In this document: positions 37,721 to 45,848 of the stretch, one piece after another
How positions within the stretch are numbered: position 1 is the stretch's first letter
Layout of the letters: every line of letters starts with the position of its first letter
Source of the DNA: Pirellulaceae bacterium
GTDB taxonomy: Bacteria; Planctomycetota; Planctomycetia; Pirellulales; Pirellulaceae
DNA length: 47,225 nt
NCBI GenBank assembly: GCA_022446825.1
Contig: JAKVBY010000046.1
Location: forward strand, 15,983-63,207
Direction: 5' to 3'
The notes under the pieces: generated by a model
Database searches by the model: none
What the model was told of the DNA's origin: nothing
The model's input: only the letters and a program-made list of their open reading frames with translations
Made by a program: the position numbers and the translations under genes

Positions 37721-38641
37721 ATGTCAGATCCTCGAATTCTGGTTTTGGGTTCAGTGAATGTCGATTTGGTGGTTCAGGGCGAAAACCTACCGGCGTTAGG
37801 TGAGACGGTGATTGGAGGCGATTTCTTTCAGGCTGCAGGTGGTAAAGGTGCTAACCAAGCGGTCGCAGCGGCGCGTTTGACCGGCAATCCGGTGGTATTC
37901 ATCGCAGCTGTGGGGGACGATGCGTTTGGCAGTCAGGTGTTGCAGGGGTTTCGTTCGGAAAACATGATGACAGATTACATCCGCGTCATCTCGCGAATGC
38001 CAACAGGCATTGCGCTGATCATGGTAAACCGGGCTGGAGAAAACTGTATCAGTGTGGCATCGGGAGCGAACCTTTGTTTGTCGGTGGATGATGTCGAACG
38101 GGTACCTGAAGCTGTCTTCAGTTCGGCAAAAGTATTTTTGACGAATCTGGAATCTCCACCGGAAGTGGTGGCTCGAGCTCTAGCGCGCGCGAAAGCTCAT
38201 CATTTAACGACTATTTTAAATCCCGCTCCAGCGTCGCAGCGAATATTTGATTCGGCTATCCTTGCGCATGTGGATATTTTGACTCCCAATGAAACGGAAG
38301 CTCATGATTTAACAGGTGTGAACGTCGGGGATGCCGCTACCGCCATTCGGGCTGCAAAGATATTGCGTCAACAGGGTTTTCCCGCAGTGATTGTTACCTT
38401 GGGGGCAGCCGGATCGGTCGTGGTTACCGAGGAGGCAAAAAGAATTGATGCCACCGTCGTGCGAGCCATCGATACCACTGCGGCTGGCGATGCTTATAAT
38501 GGCGCTTTGGCTGCGGCCCTTTCTGAGGAATTGTCCTTGGAGGATGCGGCTGGATGGGCCAGCCGAGCAGCGGCGATTTCTGTGACACGGTCAGGTGCTC
38601 AGCCTTCGCTAGCGTTTCGTTCGGAGATGGATTCGTACTAG
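37721..38641 (+). CDS. rbsK: ribokinase (PfkB family)
   Basis: The 306-residue protein has the PfkB signatures: LGSVNVDLVVQGENLP at the N-terminus, GGKGANQAVAAARL (first PfkB motif), NPAPA, LTPNETEA and DTTAAGDAYNGALA near the C-terminus, with the catalytic aspartate in GD. Family knowledge: RbsK phosphorylates D-ribose at O5 with ATP for entry into the pentose phosphate pathway or nucleotide synthesis. Ribokinase fits better than fructokinase because of the GGKGANQA motif. It starts three bases after the mnmE stop, so it is likely co-transcribed with yidC-mnmE. No rbs transport genes are nearby. It is cytoplasmic. Confidence 0.9.
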   Translation: MSDPRILVLGSVNVDLVVQGENLPALGETVIGGDFFQAAGGKGANQAVAAARLTGNPVVFIAAVGDDAFGSQVLQGFRSENMMTDYIRVISRMPTGIALIMVNRAGENCISVASGANLCLSVDDVERVPEAVFSSAKVFLTNLESPPEVVARALARAKAHHLTTILNPAPASQRIFDSAILAHVDILTPNETEAHDLTGVNVGDAATAIRAAKILRQQGFPAVIVTLGAAGSVVVTEEAKRIDATVVRAIDTTAAGDAYNGALAAALSEELSLEDAAGWASRAAAISVTRSGAQPSLAFRSEMDSY

Positions 38642-38841
38642 GGTGGTTTGGTTCATGGGCCTAAAAAGCCGTTTGGCTGCTAATTCTTTAATGCGTTCCC
38701 TAGAGAACCCGTGAAAAAGATTGTTGGTAGGGATGGCTGTCGTTTGAAATCTAAGCTCATCTGGTATAGCCTCTAGGTTTCACTTGTACTTTAGCACCAA
38801 CCAAAATATCGCCACGACGAAAAATTAAGGAGAATGTTTTT

Positions 38842-40215
38842 ATGAGTCAGCGAACCAACCGACGTAAATTCCTGAAAACGACCACTGCTGTAGGGGCAGG
38901 ATACTGGGTTGCGGGGGGAGTTGCACCGAAGCAAAGTATTGCGGCCAATGAACAGATCGCATTTGCTGCGGTGGGCGTGGGAGGTAAGGGAACAAGCGAT
39001 TCGAACGACGCGTCACGAAATGGCGACATGGTCGCCATCTGCGATATTGATGAAACGACATTGGGAAACGCTGCAAAGCGTTTTCCCAAAGCTAAAAAGT
39101 TCTTTGACTATCGCAAGATGCTAGATGAAATGGCCAAGAGTATTGATGCGGTGACCGTCAGTACTCCTGACCATTCGCATGCCCCCGCTTCATTGCGAGC
39201 CATGCGACAAGGAATGCATTGTTTCACGCAAAAACCTTTGACGCACACGATCTACGAAGCCCGTTTGATGGGAGAAGTGGCACGCGAAAAAGGCCTTGCC
39301 ACCATGATGGGGAATCAAGGGACTGCTAATAGCGGGTTACGCCATGCGGCAACACTAGTTCAAAATGGTGAGATCGGAGAAGTCAAAGAAGCGCACGTGT
39401 GGACCAACCGGCCGGTCTGGCCTTCGGGTCTCAAGCGTCCGACCGATACCCCACAGATTCCGTCTTCGGTCCATTGGAATGAATTTCTCGGCCCAGCGCG
39501 GGAACGTCCCTACCACCCCTCGTACCATCCGTTTAAATGGCGTGGTTGGTGGGATTTTGGCACCGGCGCGTTAGGCGATATGGCCTGTCACACACTGAAT
39601 ATGCCTTTTGCGGCGTTGGAACTACGTGACCCGATTTCTGTCGTTGCCGAAAGTCCAGGACACAACGGTGAGACGTATCCGGGCTGGTCGATCATTACTT
39701 TCGAATATGCCGCGACAGAAAAACGAGGTCCCATCACCTTGAAATGGTACGATGGCTTGAAGCTGCCACCCGAAGAACTGCGATCTGGTGCGACGTTGCG
39801 TCCAGGAGAAGGGGCGAGTGATACGGGGTCCCTTTTGGTTGGCAGCAAAGCGACACTTTATTCGCCGGGTGATTATGCTGCCGAATTCGAAATTATCGGT
39901 GTCGAAGAGCCACCGGAAGCTGAGTATGAGGAATCGCCTGGCCACTTCAACGAGTGGGTACGCGCGATCAAGGGTGGTGCGCCGGCCATGTCGAACTTCC
40001 CGGATTACGCAGGTCCTCTTTCGGAAACTATTTTGCTGGGCAACCTTGCGGTTTGGGCCGCTCGTGGTGAAGACGCCACAGGTGAGTCTGATGGCGATGT
40101 AGTGGTGGGTAAGAAGATAGAATGGGATGCCAAAAACTTAGTGGCGACCAATGCCCCTGAAGTGATGCCGATCGTTAATAAAGAATACCGAGATGGCTAC
40201 GGGATCGAAGGCTAG
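38842..40215 (+). CDS. Tat-exported Gfo/Idh/MocA-family oxidoreductase
   Basis: The 457-residue protein has a Tat signal (NRRKFLKTT at 6-14, hydrophobic to about 32). The NAD(P) domain has the glycine-rich AAVGVGGKG and CDIDETT. STPDHSHAP and TQKPLTHTIYEA provide the catalytic-lysine region (QKP in place of EKP). A WWDFGTGALGDMACHTLN segment occupies the substrate domain. AAGGAG nine bases before the ATG supports the start. Family knowledge: probably a periplasmic sugar or inositol dehydrogenase; its substrate is unknown. It is only a distant paralog of the protein at 12322-13692. A strong intrinsic terminator follows 39 bases after the stop, so it is a single-gene unit. Confidence 0.9.
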   Translation: MSQRTNRRKFLKTTTAVGAGYWVAGGVAPKQSIAANEQIAFAAVGVGGKGTSDSNDASRNGDMVAICDIDETTLGNAAKRFPKAKKFFDYRKMLDEMAKSIDAVTVSTPDHSHAPASLRAMRQGMHCFTQKPLTHTIYEARLMGEVAREKGLATMMGNQGTANSGLRHAATLVQNGEIGEVKEAHVWTNRPVWPSGLKRPTDTPQIPSSVHWNEFLGPARERPYHPSYHPFKWRGWWDFGTGALGDMACHTLNMPFAALELRDPISVVAESPGHNGETYPGWSIITFEYAATEKRGPITLKWYDGLKLPPEELRSGATLRPGEGASDTGSLLVGSKATLYSPGDYAAEFEIIGVEEPPEAEYEESPGHFNEWVRAIKGGAPAMSNFPDYAGPLSETILLGNLAVWAARGEDATGESDGDVVVGKKIEWDAKNLVATNAPEVMPIVNKEYRDGYGIEG

Positions 40216-40254
40216 TTTTAGTCTCTTTCCCTGATTGCTGAGACTGGCAACCAA

Positions 40255-40284
40255 GGTCGCAAGTTAGACTTGCGGCCTTTTTTT
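40255..40284 (+). terminator. intrinsic terminator after the oxidoreductase gene
   Basis: GGTCGCAAG (40255-40263) pairs with CTTGCGGCC (40269-40277), with one G-T pair and a 5-base loop, followed by seven T (40278-40284). It is the clearest terminator in the window. Confidence 0.85.
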
Positions 40285-40384
40285 ACGCATGCCTGCGCAG
40301 GTTCGTTTCCTCTCGGGAGAGACTATGGTAGAACGTGGTGGAAGAAACTAACCCTGATTTTTCTCTCGTTTGTGGAGCTTGAAG

Positions 40385-40954
40385 ATGCCCAAAGTCCTTA
40401 TGCCACTGGGTGACGCCACAGAGGCGTTGGACACGTTTTATCCTTTTTTTCGCTTACAGGAGGAAGGATTCGAAGTGGTTGTTTCCGGGCCGGAGGCGAG
40501 ATTGTATCACACGGTGTTGCATGAGATTCCACCGGATTCAAGCATTCCATGGGATATTACACAGGAGCGCCCAGCCTACTTCATCAAAGCAGACATTGCC
40601 TTTCGTGACGTGGATCCCGACGAATATGTTGGGATGTTTATTTCCGGAGGTCGGGCGCCGGAATATATCCGTTACGACCAAGATCTCTGTCGTGTGACAC
40701 GGGCAATCCACGAAGCAAACAAGCCCATTGCCAGTGTATGCCATGGAATTGAAATCCTCACGGCTGCTGATATCATCCAGGATCGCACTGTTACGACGGT
40801 TGCGAAATGCGCCATGGATGCAGAGCAGGGTGGTGGAAAGTACGTCGATCAAGAAGTTGTGATTGATGGTAATATTGTCTCGGCGCGTACTTGGCACGAC
40901 AATGCTCCGTTAATGCGAGCATTTCTCAAAATGCTCAAAGAGGCTTCTTTCTAG
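40385..40954 (+). CDS. PfpI/DJ-1-family protein
   Basis: The 189-residue protein has the class I glutamine-amidotransferase-like fold of PfpI. The nucleophile elbow is C119-H120 in SVCHGIE, FISGGRAPEY precedes it, and SARTWHDN lies near the C-terminus. Family knowledge: members include intracellular proteases, deglycases and chaperones (DJ-1, YhbO); the reaction cannot be assigned from motifs alone. The ATG at 40385 is preceded by GGAG, while the TTG at 40370 is part of the upstream frame and less likely. It is cytoplasmic, about 170 bases after the preceding oxidoreductase and beyond its terminator, so it has its own promoter. Confidence 0.85.
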   Translation: MPKVLMPLGDATEALDTFYPFFRLQEEGFEVVVSGPEARLYHTVLHEIPPDSSIPWDITQERPAYFIKADIAFRDVDPDEYVGMFISGGRAPEYIRYDQDLCRVTRAIHEANKPIASVCHGIEILTAADIIQDRTVTTVAKCAMDAEQGGGKYVDQEVVIDGNIVSARTWHDNAPLMRAFLKMLKEASF

Positions 40955-41321
40955 CCGGGGTGCCTGTGGATCAAGCACGGCGATGAAGTCCAGATTTGGA
41001 TGCTGGAAAGTTGTCCGATTAGGCAAACTGTAGCGATTTCGCTAATCATTCTTCATCTACGGTCTTAGGGACGCCGATAAATTTTAGCACCACTGACGAT
41101 CAGTTTGGTCGTTGGCATGGGCGCTGGTCGTTGGCATGGGTACTGGTGTTTTATGAGTACCTAGGAGCAGAACCAGAACGCAGGTCTCACGATGGTACGG
41201 AAATTCGTGTTCTCGAAAGACTCACCTTACTGCTTTGTAGGTTGCGTTTAGATTCTGTGGTAAGTGAGTGCCCCATGTACTCTTACATACAGGTGCGGTT
41301 TTTGAGTGATGGTCCCAAAAG
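40955..41321. other. intergenic region with a short tandem repeat
   Basis: No supported gene is present in 367 bases. A 19-base unit is repeated in tandem at 41107-41144 (listed separately). Otherwise nothing recognisable. Confidence 0.4.
41107..41144 (+). repeat. two tandem copies of a 19-base unit
   Basis: GGTCGTTGGCATGGGCGCT (41107-41125) is followed directly by GGTCGTTGGCATGGGTACT (41126-41144), differing at two bases. It lies in non-coding DNA upstream of a small gene and looks like a recent slippage duplication. Confidence 0.85.
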
Positions 41322-41582
41322 ATGGTCGAAATTGAAACACTTCGCGGCTTGGCAAAAGATAAGCTTTCGCGGCTAACTAACCGACAGGACGTTGTCCTTG
41401 TCGAAACTCTGTTAATCCGCGATGGTTATTATTGCGGGCGTCGCTTCACCTCAGGTTCGTATCAAGCCTTGTATTTAATCGTCAAGAACGAATTGACGAT
41501 TCTTGATTCAAATGGCAAAGCGTTGGAGACAATTCCTTTTGCGAAGGCACCAGAAGAAGCACTTCCTCTGGCCGCTGCCTAG
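41322..41582 (+). CDS. small hypothetical protein (86 aa)
   Basis: The 86-residue protein has mixed alpha/beta character, with LIRDGYYCGRRFTSGSYQALYLIVKNELTILD in the middle (written here in parts: LIRDGYYCGRRFT, then SGSYQALYLIVKNE). This pattern of two strands around GYYCGRRF looks like a folded small protein rather than a random frame, and I believe similar small proteins occur in other planctomycetes, but I cannot name a family. There is no signal peptide or TM segment. It converges on the VOC gene with only 10 bases between stops, which supports both being real. Confidence 0.6.
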   Translation: MVEIETLRGLAKDKLSRLTNRQDVVLVETLLIRDGYYCGRRFTSGSYQALYLIVKNELTILDSNGKALETIPFAKAPEEALPLAAA

Positions 41583-41592
41583 CCTGGAACGG

Positions 41593-41994
41593 TCATTCGG
41601 AAATGCCCCATATTCTGGACTCTGCGATTTCTATGCAATTTTTGGCGGGATCGCGAAAGTAGACGGATCGAGCTCCGTCAGGCCAGGCCATGATTTGTTC
41701 AAGTGGTACTCCATAGCTTTTTAATTGCGATATCCAGGTGTCTATTTCGTGCGCCTGTGCGGCAAAGGCAATATGTCCCGCACCCTCTGTGCCGTGACGA
41801 GGTAGTGGAGAATCGACAGCATTACTTGCTTGGGTTTTGAAAATTAAAACCATTTGATTTCCACATCGGAAGAAGACGTGACGGTCCTCTTGCCGGCTAA
41901 CAAAATCAAGTTTGAGTATGCTTTGATAAAATTGCTCGGCTGCGAAAAGGTCGTCGACATAAAGGCAGGTTTCGAGAACACCATGGAATTTCAT
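41593..41994 (-). CDS. VOC-superfamily (glyoxalase/bleomycin-resistance-like) protein
   Basis: The 133-residue protein has the paired beta-alpha-beta-beta-beta modules of the vicinal-oxygen-chelate fold. Recognisable parts are LETCLYVDDLFAAEQFYQSIL at the N-terminus (in pieces: LETCLYVDD, AAEQFYQSIL), GHIAFAA with a probable metal histidine, and YFRDPAKNCIEIAE with the terminal glutamate. The usual first-strand histidine is not obvious, so metal binding may differ. Family knowledge: members act as dioxygenases, lyases, epimerases or drug-binding resistance proteins; no specific role can be given. GAAAGG lies 11 bases before the ATG. It is divergent from the GTPase gene. Confidence 0.82.
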   Translation of the reverse strand: MKFHGVLETCLYVDDLFAAEQFYQSILKLDFVSRQEDRHVFFRCGNQMVLIFKTQASNAVDSPLPRHGTEGAGHIAFAAQAHEIDTWISQLKSYGVPLEQIMAWPDGARSVYFRDPAKNCIEIAESRIWGISE

Positions 41995-42131
41995 TGGGCG
42001 AAAACCTTTCGCATCGGAAATTAAATGTATTGGTTACTTCATCCCGTCAATCGACATTTCGCTGGCTCCACAGTAGACTTCATAGAGGCCATTCTCAATC
42101 AGAATTGTAGAATCTGGGGTAGTAGAACTTT

Positions 42132-43238
42132 ATGGCGAAAATGCATTTTATCATGATTGGCGGTTTTCTCGGAGCGGGAAAAACGACAACGATCGCGCGG
42201 CTAGCGAGGACGTTTCAAGAGCAAGGTCTGAATGTGGGCATTGTCACCAATGATCAAGCCAGTGATCTCGTCGATACGCATAATCTCCGCTCGCAAGGGT
42301 TCGAAGTGGGGGAAGTCGCTGGTGCCTGTTTTTGTTGTAACTTCAACGAACTAACCGAAACCGCTTCCCGACTGGAAGGGGCCCACCAACCCGATGTGAT
42401 TCTCGCCGAGCCTGTAGGAAGCTGTACCGACTTGATTGCAACAGTCGTACGACCGCTGCGACATTTTCACCAAGATCAATTCAGCGTGGCTCCCTATGGT
42501 GTCATTCTTAAGCCTAGCCATGGTCTGCGTATTCTGAGAAATGAAGCCAAGGCAGGATTTTCTCCTCAGGCGGCTTATATTTTCAAAAAGCAACTTGAGG
42601 AAGCGGACTTTGTGATTTTGAATCGGATTGATGAATTGTCGGTTGATGTGGCCGACGAGTTGTCTTCGCTGATCAAGGGCGAATTTCCAGAGATTCCCGT
42701 ATTGCGCACCTCCGCACTAACCGGACAGGGATTTGAAGCCCTTGTGAAGTTCCTCCAGCAAGAGGGTAAATTTGGTTTGCGGTCGATGGAAGTTGATTAT
42801 GACGTTTACGCTGAGGGTGAGGCGGAATTAGGTTGGTTGAACAGTAGCCTGGTTGTTTCCTCCGCGCAGGAATTTTCGTTGGATGAGTTGTTACAAGGAA
42901 TTTTGGGGCGTCTGCGAGATTCGTTAGTTCAACACCAGGCCGAAACGGCGCACCTGAAGGCGATTGGAATGGCAGAGGGAACGCATGCCGTGGCTAATTT
43001 GATTAGTAGTGAAACGGAGGTCGAGTTGTCGTTGCCGTCGGAATGCCAAACAAAATCTGCAGAGGTGGTTGTGAACGCCCGTGTGGCGATTGATCCTCAG
43101 CGGTTAGAGGAAGTTGTGGCGACAGCGATTGCTGCAGCATGTGATTTCTATAACGCCGTTCCGCAATTTCGGAAAACGCAGAGCTTTCGACCTGGACGCC
43201 CAGTTCCCACGCATCGATTTGCCGAAGTTGTCGATTAG
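42132..43238 (+). CDS. COG0523 (CobW-like) P-loop GTPase
   Basis: The 368-residue protein has the G1 P-loop GGFLGAGKTTT (10-20), the CxCC metal motif CFCC at 66-69 in GACFCCNF, LAEPVGS (G3 region) and NRIDE (G4). Family knowledge: COG0523 GTPases are metallochaperones or insertases for zinc, cobalt or other metals (ZigA, CobW, UreG relatives). The motif GACFCCNF and the missing classic CobW C-terminal histidine-rich segment set it apart; its C-terminal 140 residues do not match the CobW_C pattern I know. It is probably cytoplasmic. The partner apoprotein is unknown; no B12 or zinc-uptake genes are adjacent. Confidence 0.85.
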   Translation: MAKMHFIMIGGFLGAGKTTTIARLARTFQEQGLNVGIVTNDQASDLVDTHNLRSQGFEVGEVAGACFCCNFNELTETASRLEGAHQPDVILAEPVGSCTDLIATVVRPLRHFHQDQFSVAPYGVILKPSHGLRILRNEAKAGFSPQAAYIFKKQLEEADFVILNRIDELSVDVADELSSLIKGEFPEIPVLRTSALTGQGFEALVKFLQQEGKFGLRSMEVDYDVYAEGEAELGWLNSSLVVSSAQEFSLDELLQGILGRLRDSLVQHQAETAHLKAIGMAEGTHAVANLISSETEVELSLPSECQTKSAEVVVNARVAIDPQRLEEVVATAIAAACDFYNAVPQFRKTQSFRPGRPVPTHRFAEVVD

Positions 43239-43886
43239 AGACGGAATGCTTAGGAAAGTATTTTTTTACTAATTGTTTCTGCTGGGAAAATGGTGCGCGC
43301 ACAATCCTTCGCATCCCTTCGCATCTTTTTAGTTCGAGGGTCTGCTGGGCGTCGTCCAAAGAAAGTTCAGTATTCCTTGACACAGGTGAGCATTTAGAGC
43401 GTTGGCCGCACATCAGGCGTGTAGGATCCATTGCGACCATTACTATGAGGCCAGAAAAATGGATTCCGCAGGTCGATTTGGTGGGCCAAAACGGAATCGG
43501 TAACGACTCCTCTTTTGAGGCGTCTCAACCCCTTTCCTGAAACGAATGTGTTACCCTGGAGACTTGGTGCGTGTGTTACTTTTGCTTGGAGCGAAATGTA
43601 TTGTTGCGATCCATGCAAACCGTCGGCAGAACCCAAGGTCAGTGAATTTGCGCTGTGTCTGTTATGGGGCCAAAACCGATTGGAGGTTTGGATTGTATTC
43701 GCGATTGGCGAGAAACAACTGTACGTGACTGCCTTAGTTGTAATGACATGATTGAAAAATCGCATGGGGTGGACTGAGAATACAAAGCCCCCACGGTTGG
43801 CTTGTCGGACGTAAAAACTTTTTCAGAAACTTGCCTGTTGTCTGTTGTGCGCTAAGGCCCAGTTCAACCTGCTTGGCCGGAGACCT
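43239..43886. other. long gene-poor region
   Basis: About 650 bases lie between the convergent GTPase and DUF1553 genes. Open frames occur on both strands (for example minus 43394-43765), but none has a recognisable domain or start, and I call none. No terminator-quality hairpin was found. Confidence 0.4.
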
Positions 43887-45848
43887 TTAGTCTAAGTAAA
43901 GAAACTCATTAGAGTTAAACATCGCTAAACAAACATCGGTCAAGGCAGCTGCCATATAGGGGTCGATCTTGGTAGGAAAAGGGATCGGCAAGGCGAGCGA
44001 TTTAGTGTTGCGTGCTTCCGCAGTAAGTAGATCAACCTGTATTTTGTAAAAGCGGCTGACTGTTTCTAGTTCCAGTGGCGTCGGGGACCGACTGAAGACT
44101 CGTTGGAACATTTCTTGAAAAGTAGGTTCATCAATGTTTTTGTGTTGCCGGAGTAAGCAGCCTGCAAGGTGCTGCGCTGCTTCCAGAGACAAGGTTGAAT
44201 TGAGCAGTAAGAGAGATTGAGGGGCAGTTGTCGATTGGTCACGTTGCGGACAACTGATATTGCCATCGGGCCGGTCAAAAGCGTCGAAAATAGGGTAACG
44301 CAAATTGCGGCGTGCAAAAACATAAATACTACGGCGGTAGTGAGAAGCCATGGGTTCAGTGACTTGCCACTGGTTTTTCAGTAAGGTTTTGCGAAGTTCT
44401 TCCGGTAGCGGTGGCATTACACCACGCTCACTCCGAGTACTCGAAAGAAAGTCGGAACTAGCCAGCATGGCGTCTCGAATGGTTTCTCCGGAAAGTCGCC
44501 GCATAGAGAAATAAGAGAGCCAGACATTCTCAGGGTCATGTATTGATTTAACAGCACTAGCCCTTTTTTGGCGATAGGTTCTGGAGGTGACGATCATCCG
44601 ATGAAGGTGTTTTAGGTTCCAGCCGTGTTGCACAAGATCTCTGGCCAACCAGTCGAGCAGGTCGGGATGAGATGGTTGACTTCCGGATCCAAAATCACTG
44701 GACGCAGGCGCAAGACCTTTGCCGAAATGATATTGCCAAAGTCGATTTGTAATAACCCGCGCAGTAAGTGGATTGTCAGCTTGTGTTAACCATGCGGCGA
44801 GGGCAGTGCGGCGGCCAGTTGAATTAGGTAATTTGTCGATGTGAAGTGGATTTTCCGAGGGGTTTGCGATCCTCGGAACGGCGGGTTGAACTTCAGGGCC
44901 CGGACGGCGCCAATCTCCGCGTACCATCAGATAATTCGGTGAAATACTCGTCGAAGTTTCAGCAAGCGCGTGGAGAGACTGATTTTTGATGATCTGGACT
45001 GCGGGTTCAAAGATGGCGCGAAAACGGTAGAAATCGGCCTGACTAACGGGATCGAATTTGTGATTATGGCATTGTGCACAACCGATCTGCAGCCCCAGAA
45101 AAACACTTCCCACTGTGGCCGCCAGCTCATTTAACACGTTATGACGCCGCTCTTCTTGCGAATTGATATCCGGCATGTCGGGGCCGCAGAGGCAAAACAT
45201 GGTTGCAATGCGTCCCTGAGGATCCTCAGGTGCCAACTCGTCCCCAGCTACCTGCATGGCTAGAAAACGGTCATACGGCATATTCAGATTCAGCGCATCA
45301 ATCACCCAGTTACGGTACTTCCAAGCATCTTTACGAATCGCGTCAAATTCAAAGCCGTCAGTTTCTGCGTAGCGCGCCAGGTCAAGCCAATATTGAGCCC
45401 AGTGTTCACCGTGATGAGGAGAGGCGAGAAGTTGATCAACGAGCCTTTCGTAAGCATCAGGAGATGCATCTCGAAGAAATCTCTCGAGTTGTCGGGGATG
45501 CGGTGGTAGCCCACACAGATCAAAAAAAAGGCGTCTCCCTAAGGTGGACCGCAGAGCCTCGTTTTCTGGTTCGAGTTGATGTTTTTTGACTTGGCTAAGA
45601 ATGAAAATGTCTAGCCTCTGACGTGCACTTGGCACCGTTTCAAACTCAGGCACGGCACGTCTTTGCAGCGGCCGAAATGACCAGTGGTTCCGTTCACTCG
45701 CAGTGATTGGTGATTCAGAAATAATTTCTTCTGAGGTGGCGACCAGCGATGTACTGACCAGAATTCCCCAGACCAGAATTCCCCAGAGCAAACTCAGGTG
45801 ATGATTCGTTGCGGCTTGATTTTGACAGTAGGTTTGCAGTGGACTCAT
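43887..45848 (-). CDS. DUF1549/DUF1553 (PSD1-type) exported protein
   Basis: The 653-residue protein has a signal peptide whose hydrophobic core contains a repeated GILV (residues 23-31). A DUF1549 domain covers about 75-280 and includes DLARYAETDGFEFD and CAQCHNHKFDP, with the heme-type CxxCH at 257-261. A DUF1553 domain fills the C-terminal half (LTARVITNRLWQYHFGKGL, in parts LTARVITN and WQYHFGKG). Family knowledge: these planctomycete-enriched proteins are often paired with DUF1501 proteins and are linked to polysaccharide use, but their reaction is unknown. The separate N-terminal PSCyt1 cytochrome domain found in larger relatives is absent. Its ATG overlaps the DUF1501 stop as ATGA, so translation is coupled. 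Confidence 0.9.
   Translation of the reverse strand: MSPLQTYCQNQAATNHHLSLLWGILVWGILVSTSLVATSEEIISESPITASERNHWSFRPLQRRAVPEFETVPSARQRLDIFILSQVKKHQLEPENEALRSTLGRRLFFDLCGLPPHPRQLERFLRDASPDAYERLVDQLLASPHHGEHWAQYWLDLARYAETDGFEFDAIRKDAWKYRNWVIDALNLNMPYDRFLAMQVAGDELAPEDPQGRIATMFCLCGPDMPDINSQEERRHNVLNELAATVGSVFLGLQIGCAQCHNHKFDPVSQADFYRFRAIFEPAVQIIKNQSLHALAETSTSISPNYLMVRGDWRRPGPEVQPAVPRIANPSENPLHIDKLPNSTGRRTALAAWLTQADNPLTARVITNRLWQYHFGKGLAPASSDFGSGSQPSHPDLLDWLARDLVQHGWNLKHLHRMIVTSRTYRQKRASAVKSIHDPENVWLSYFSMRRLSGETIRDAMLASSDFLSSTRSERGVMPPLPEELRKTLLKNQWQVTEPMASHYRRSIYVFARRNLRYPIFDAFDRPDGNISCPQRDQSTTAPQSLLLLNSTLSLEAAQHLAGCLLRQHKNIDEPTFQEMFQRVFSRSPTPLELETVSRFYKIQVDLLTAEARNTKSLALPIPFPTKIDPYMAAALTDVCLAMFNSNEFLYLD
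45756..45785 (-). repeat. in-frame 15-base tandem duplication in a signal peptide
   Basis: The 15-base unit GACCAGAATTCCCCA (plus-strand sequence) occurs twice in a row at 45756-45770 and 45771-45785, inside the DUF1553 signal-peptide core. It adds five residues (GILVW then GILVS) without shifting the frame. Confidence 0.85.

Noticed and set aside
43394..43765. 123-residue minus-strand frame in the gap before the DUF1553 gene
   Set aside because: There is no hydrophobic core pattern, ribosome site or known domain, and another plus-strand frame overlaps it equally well.
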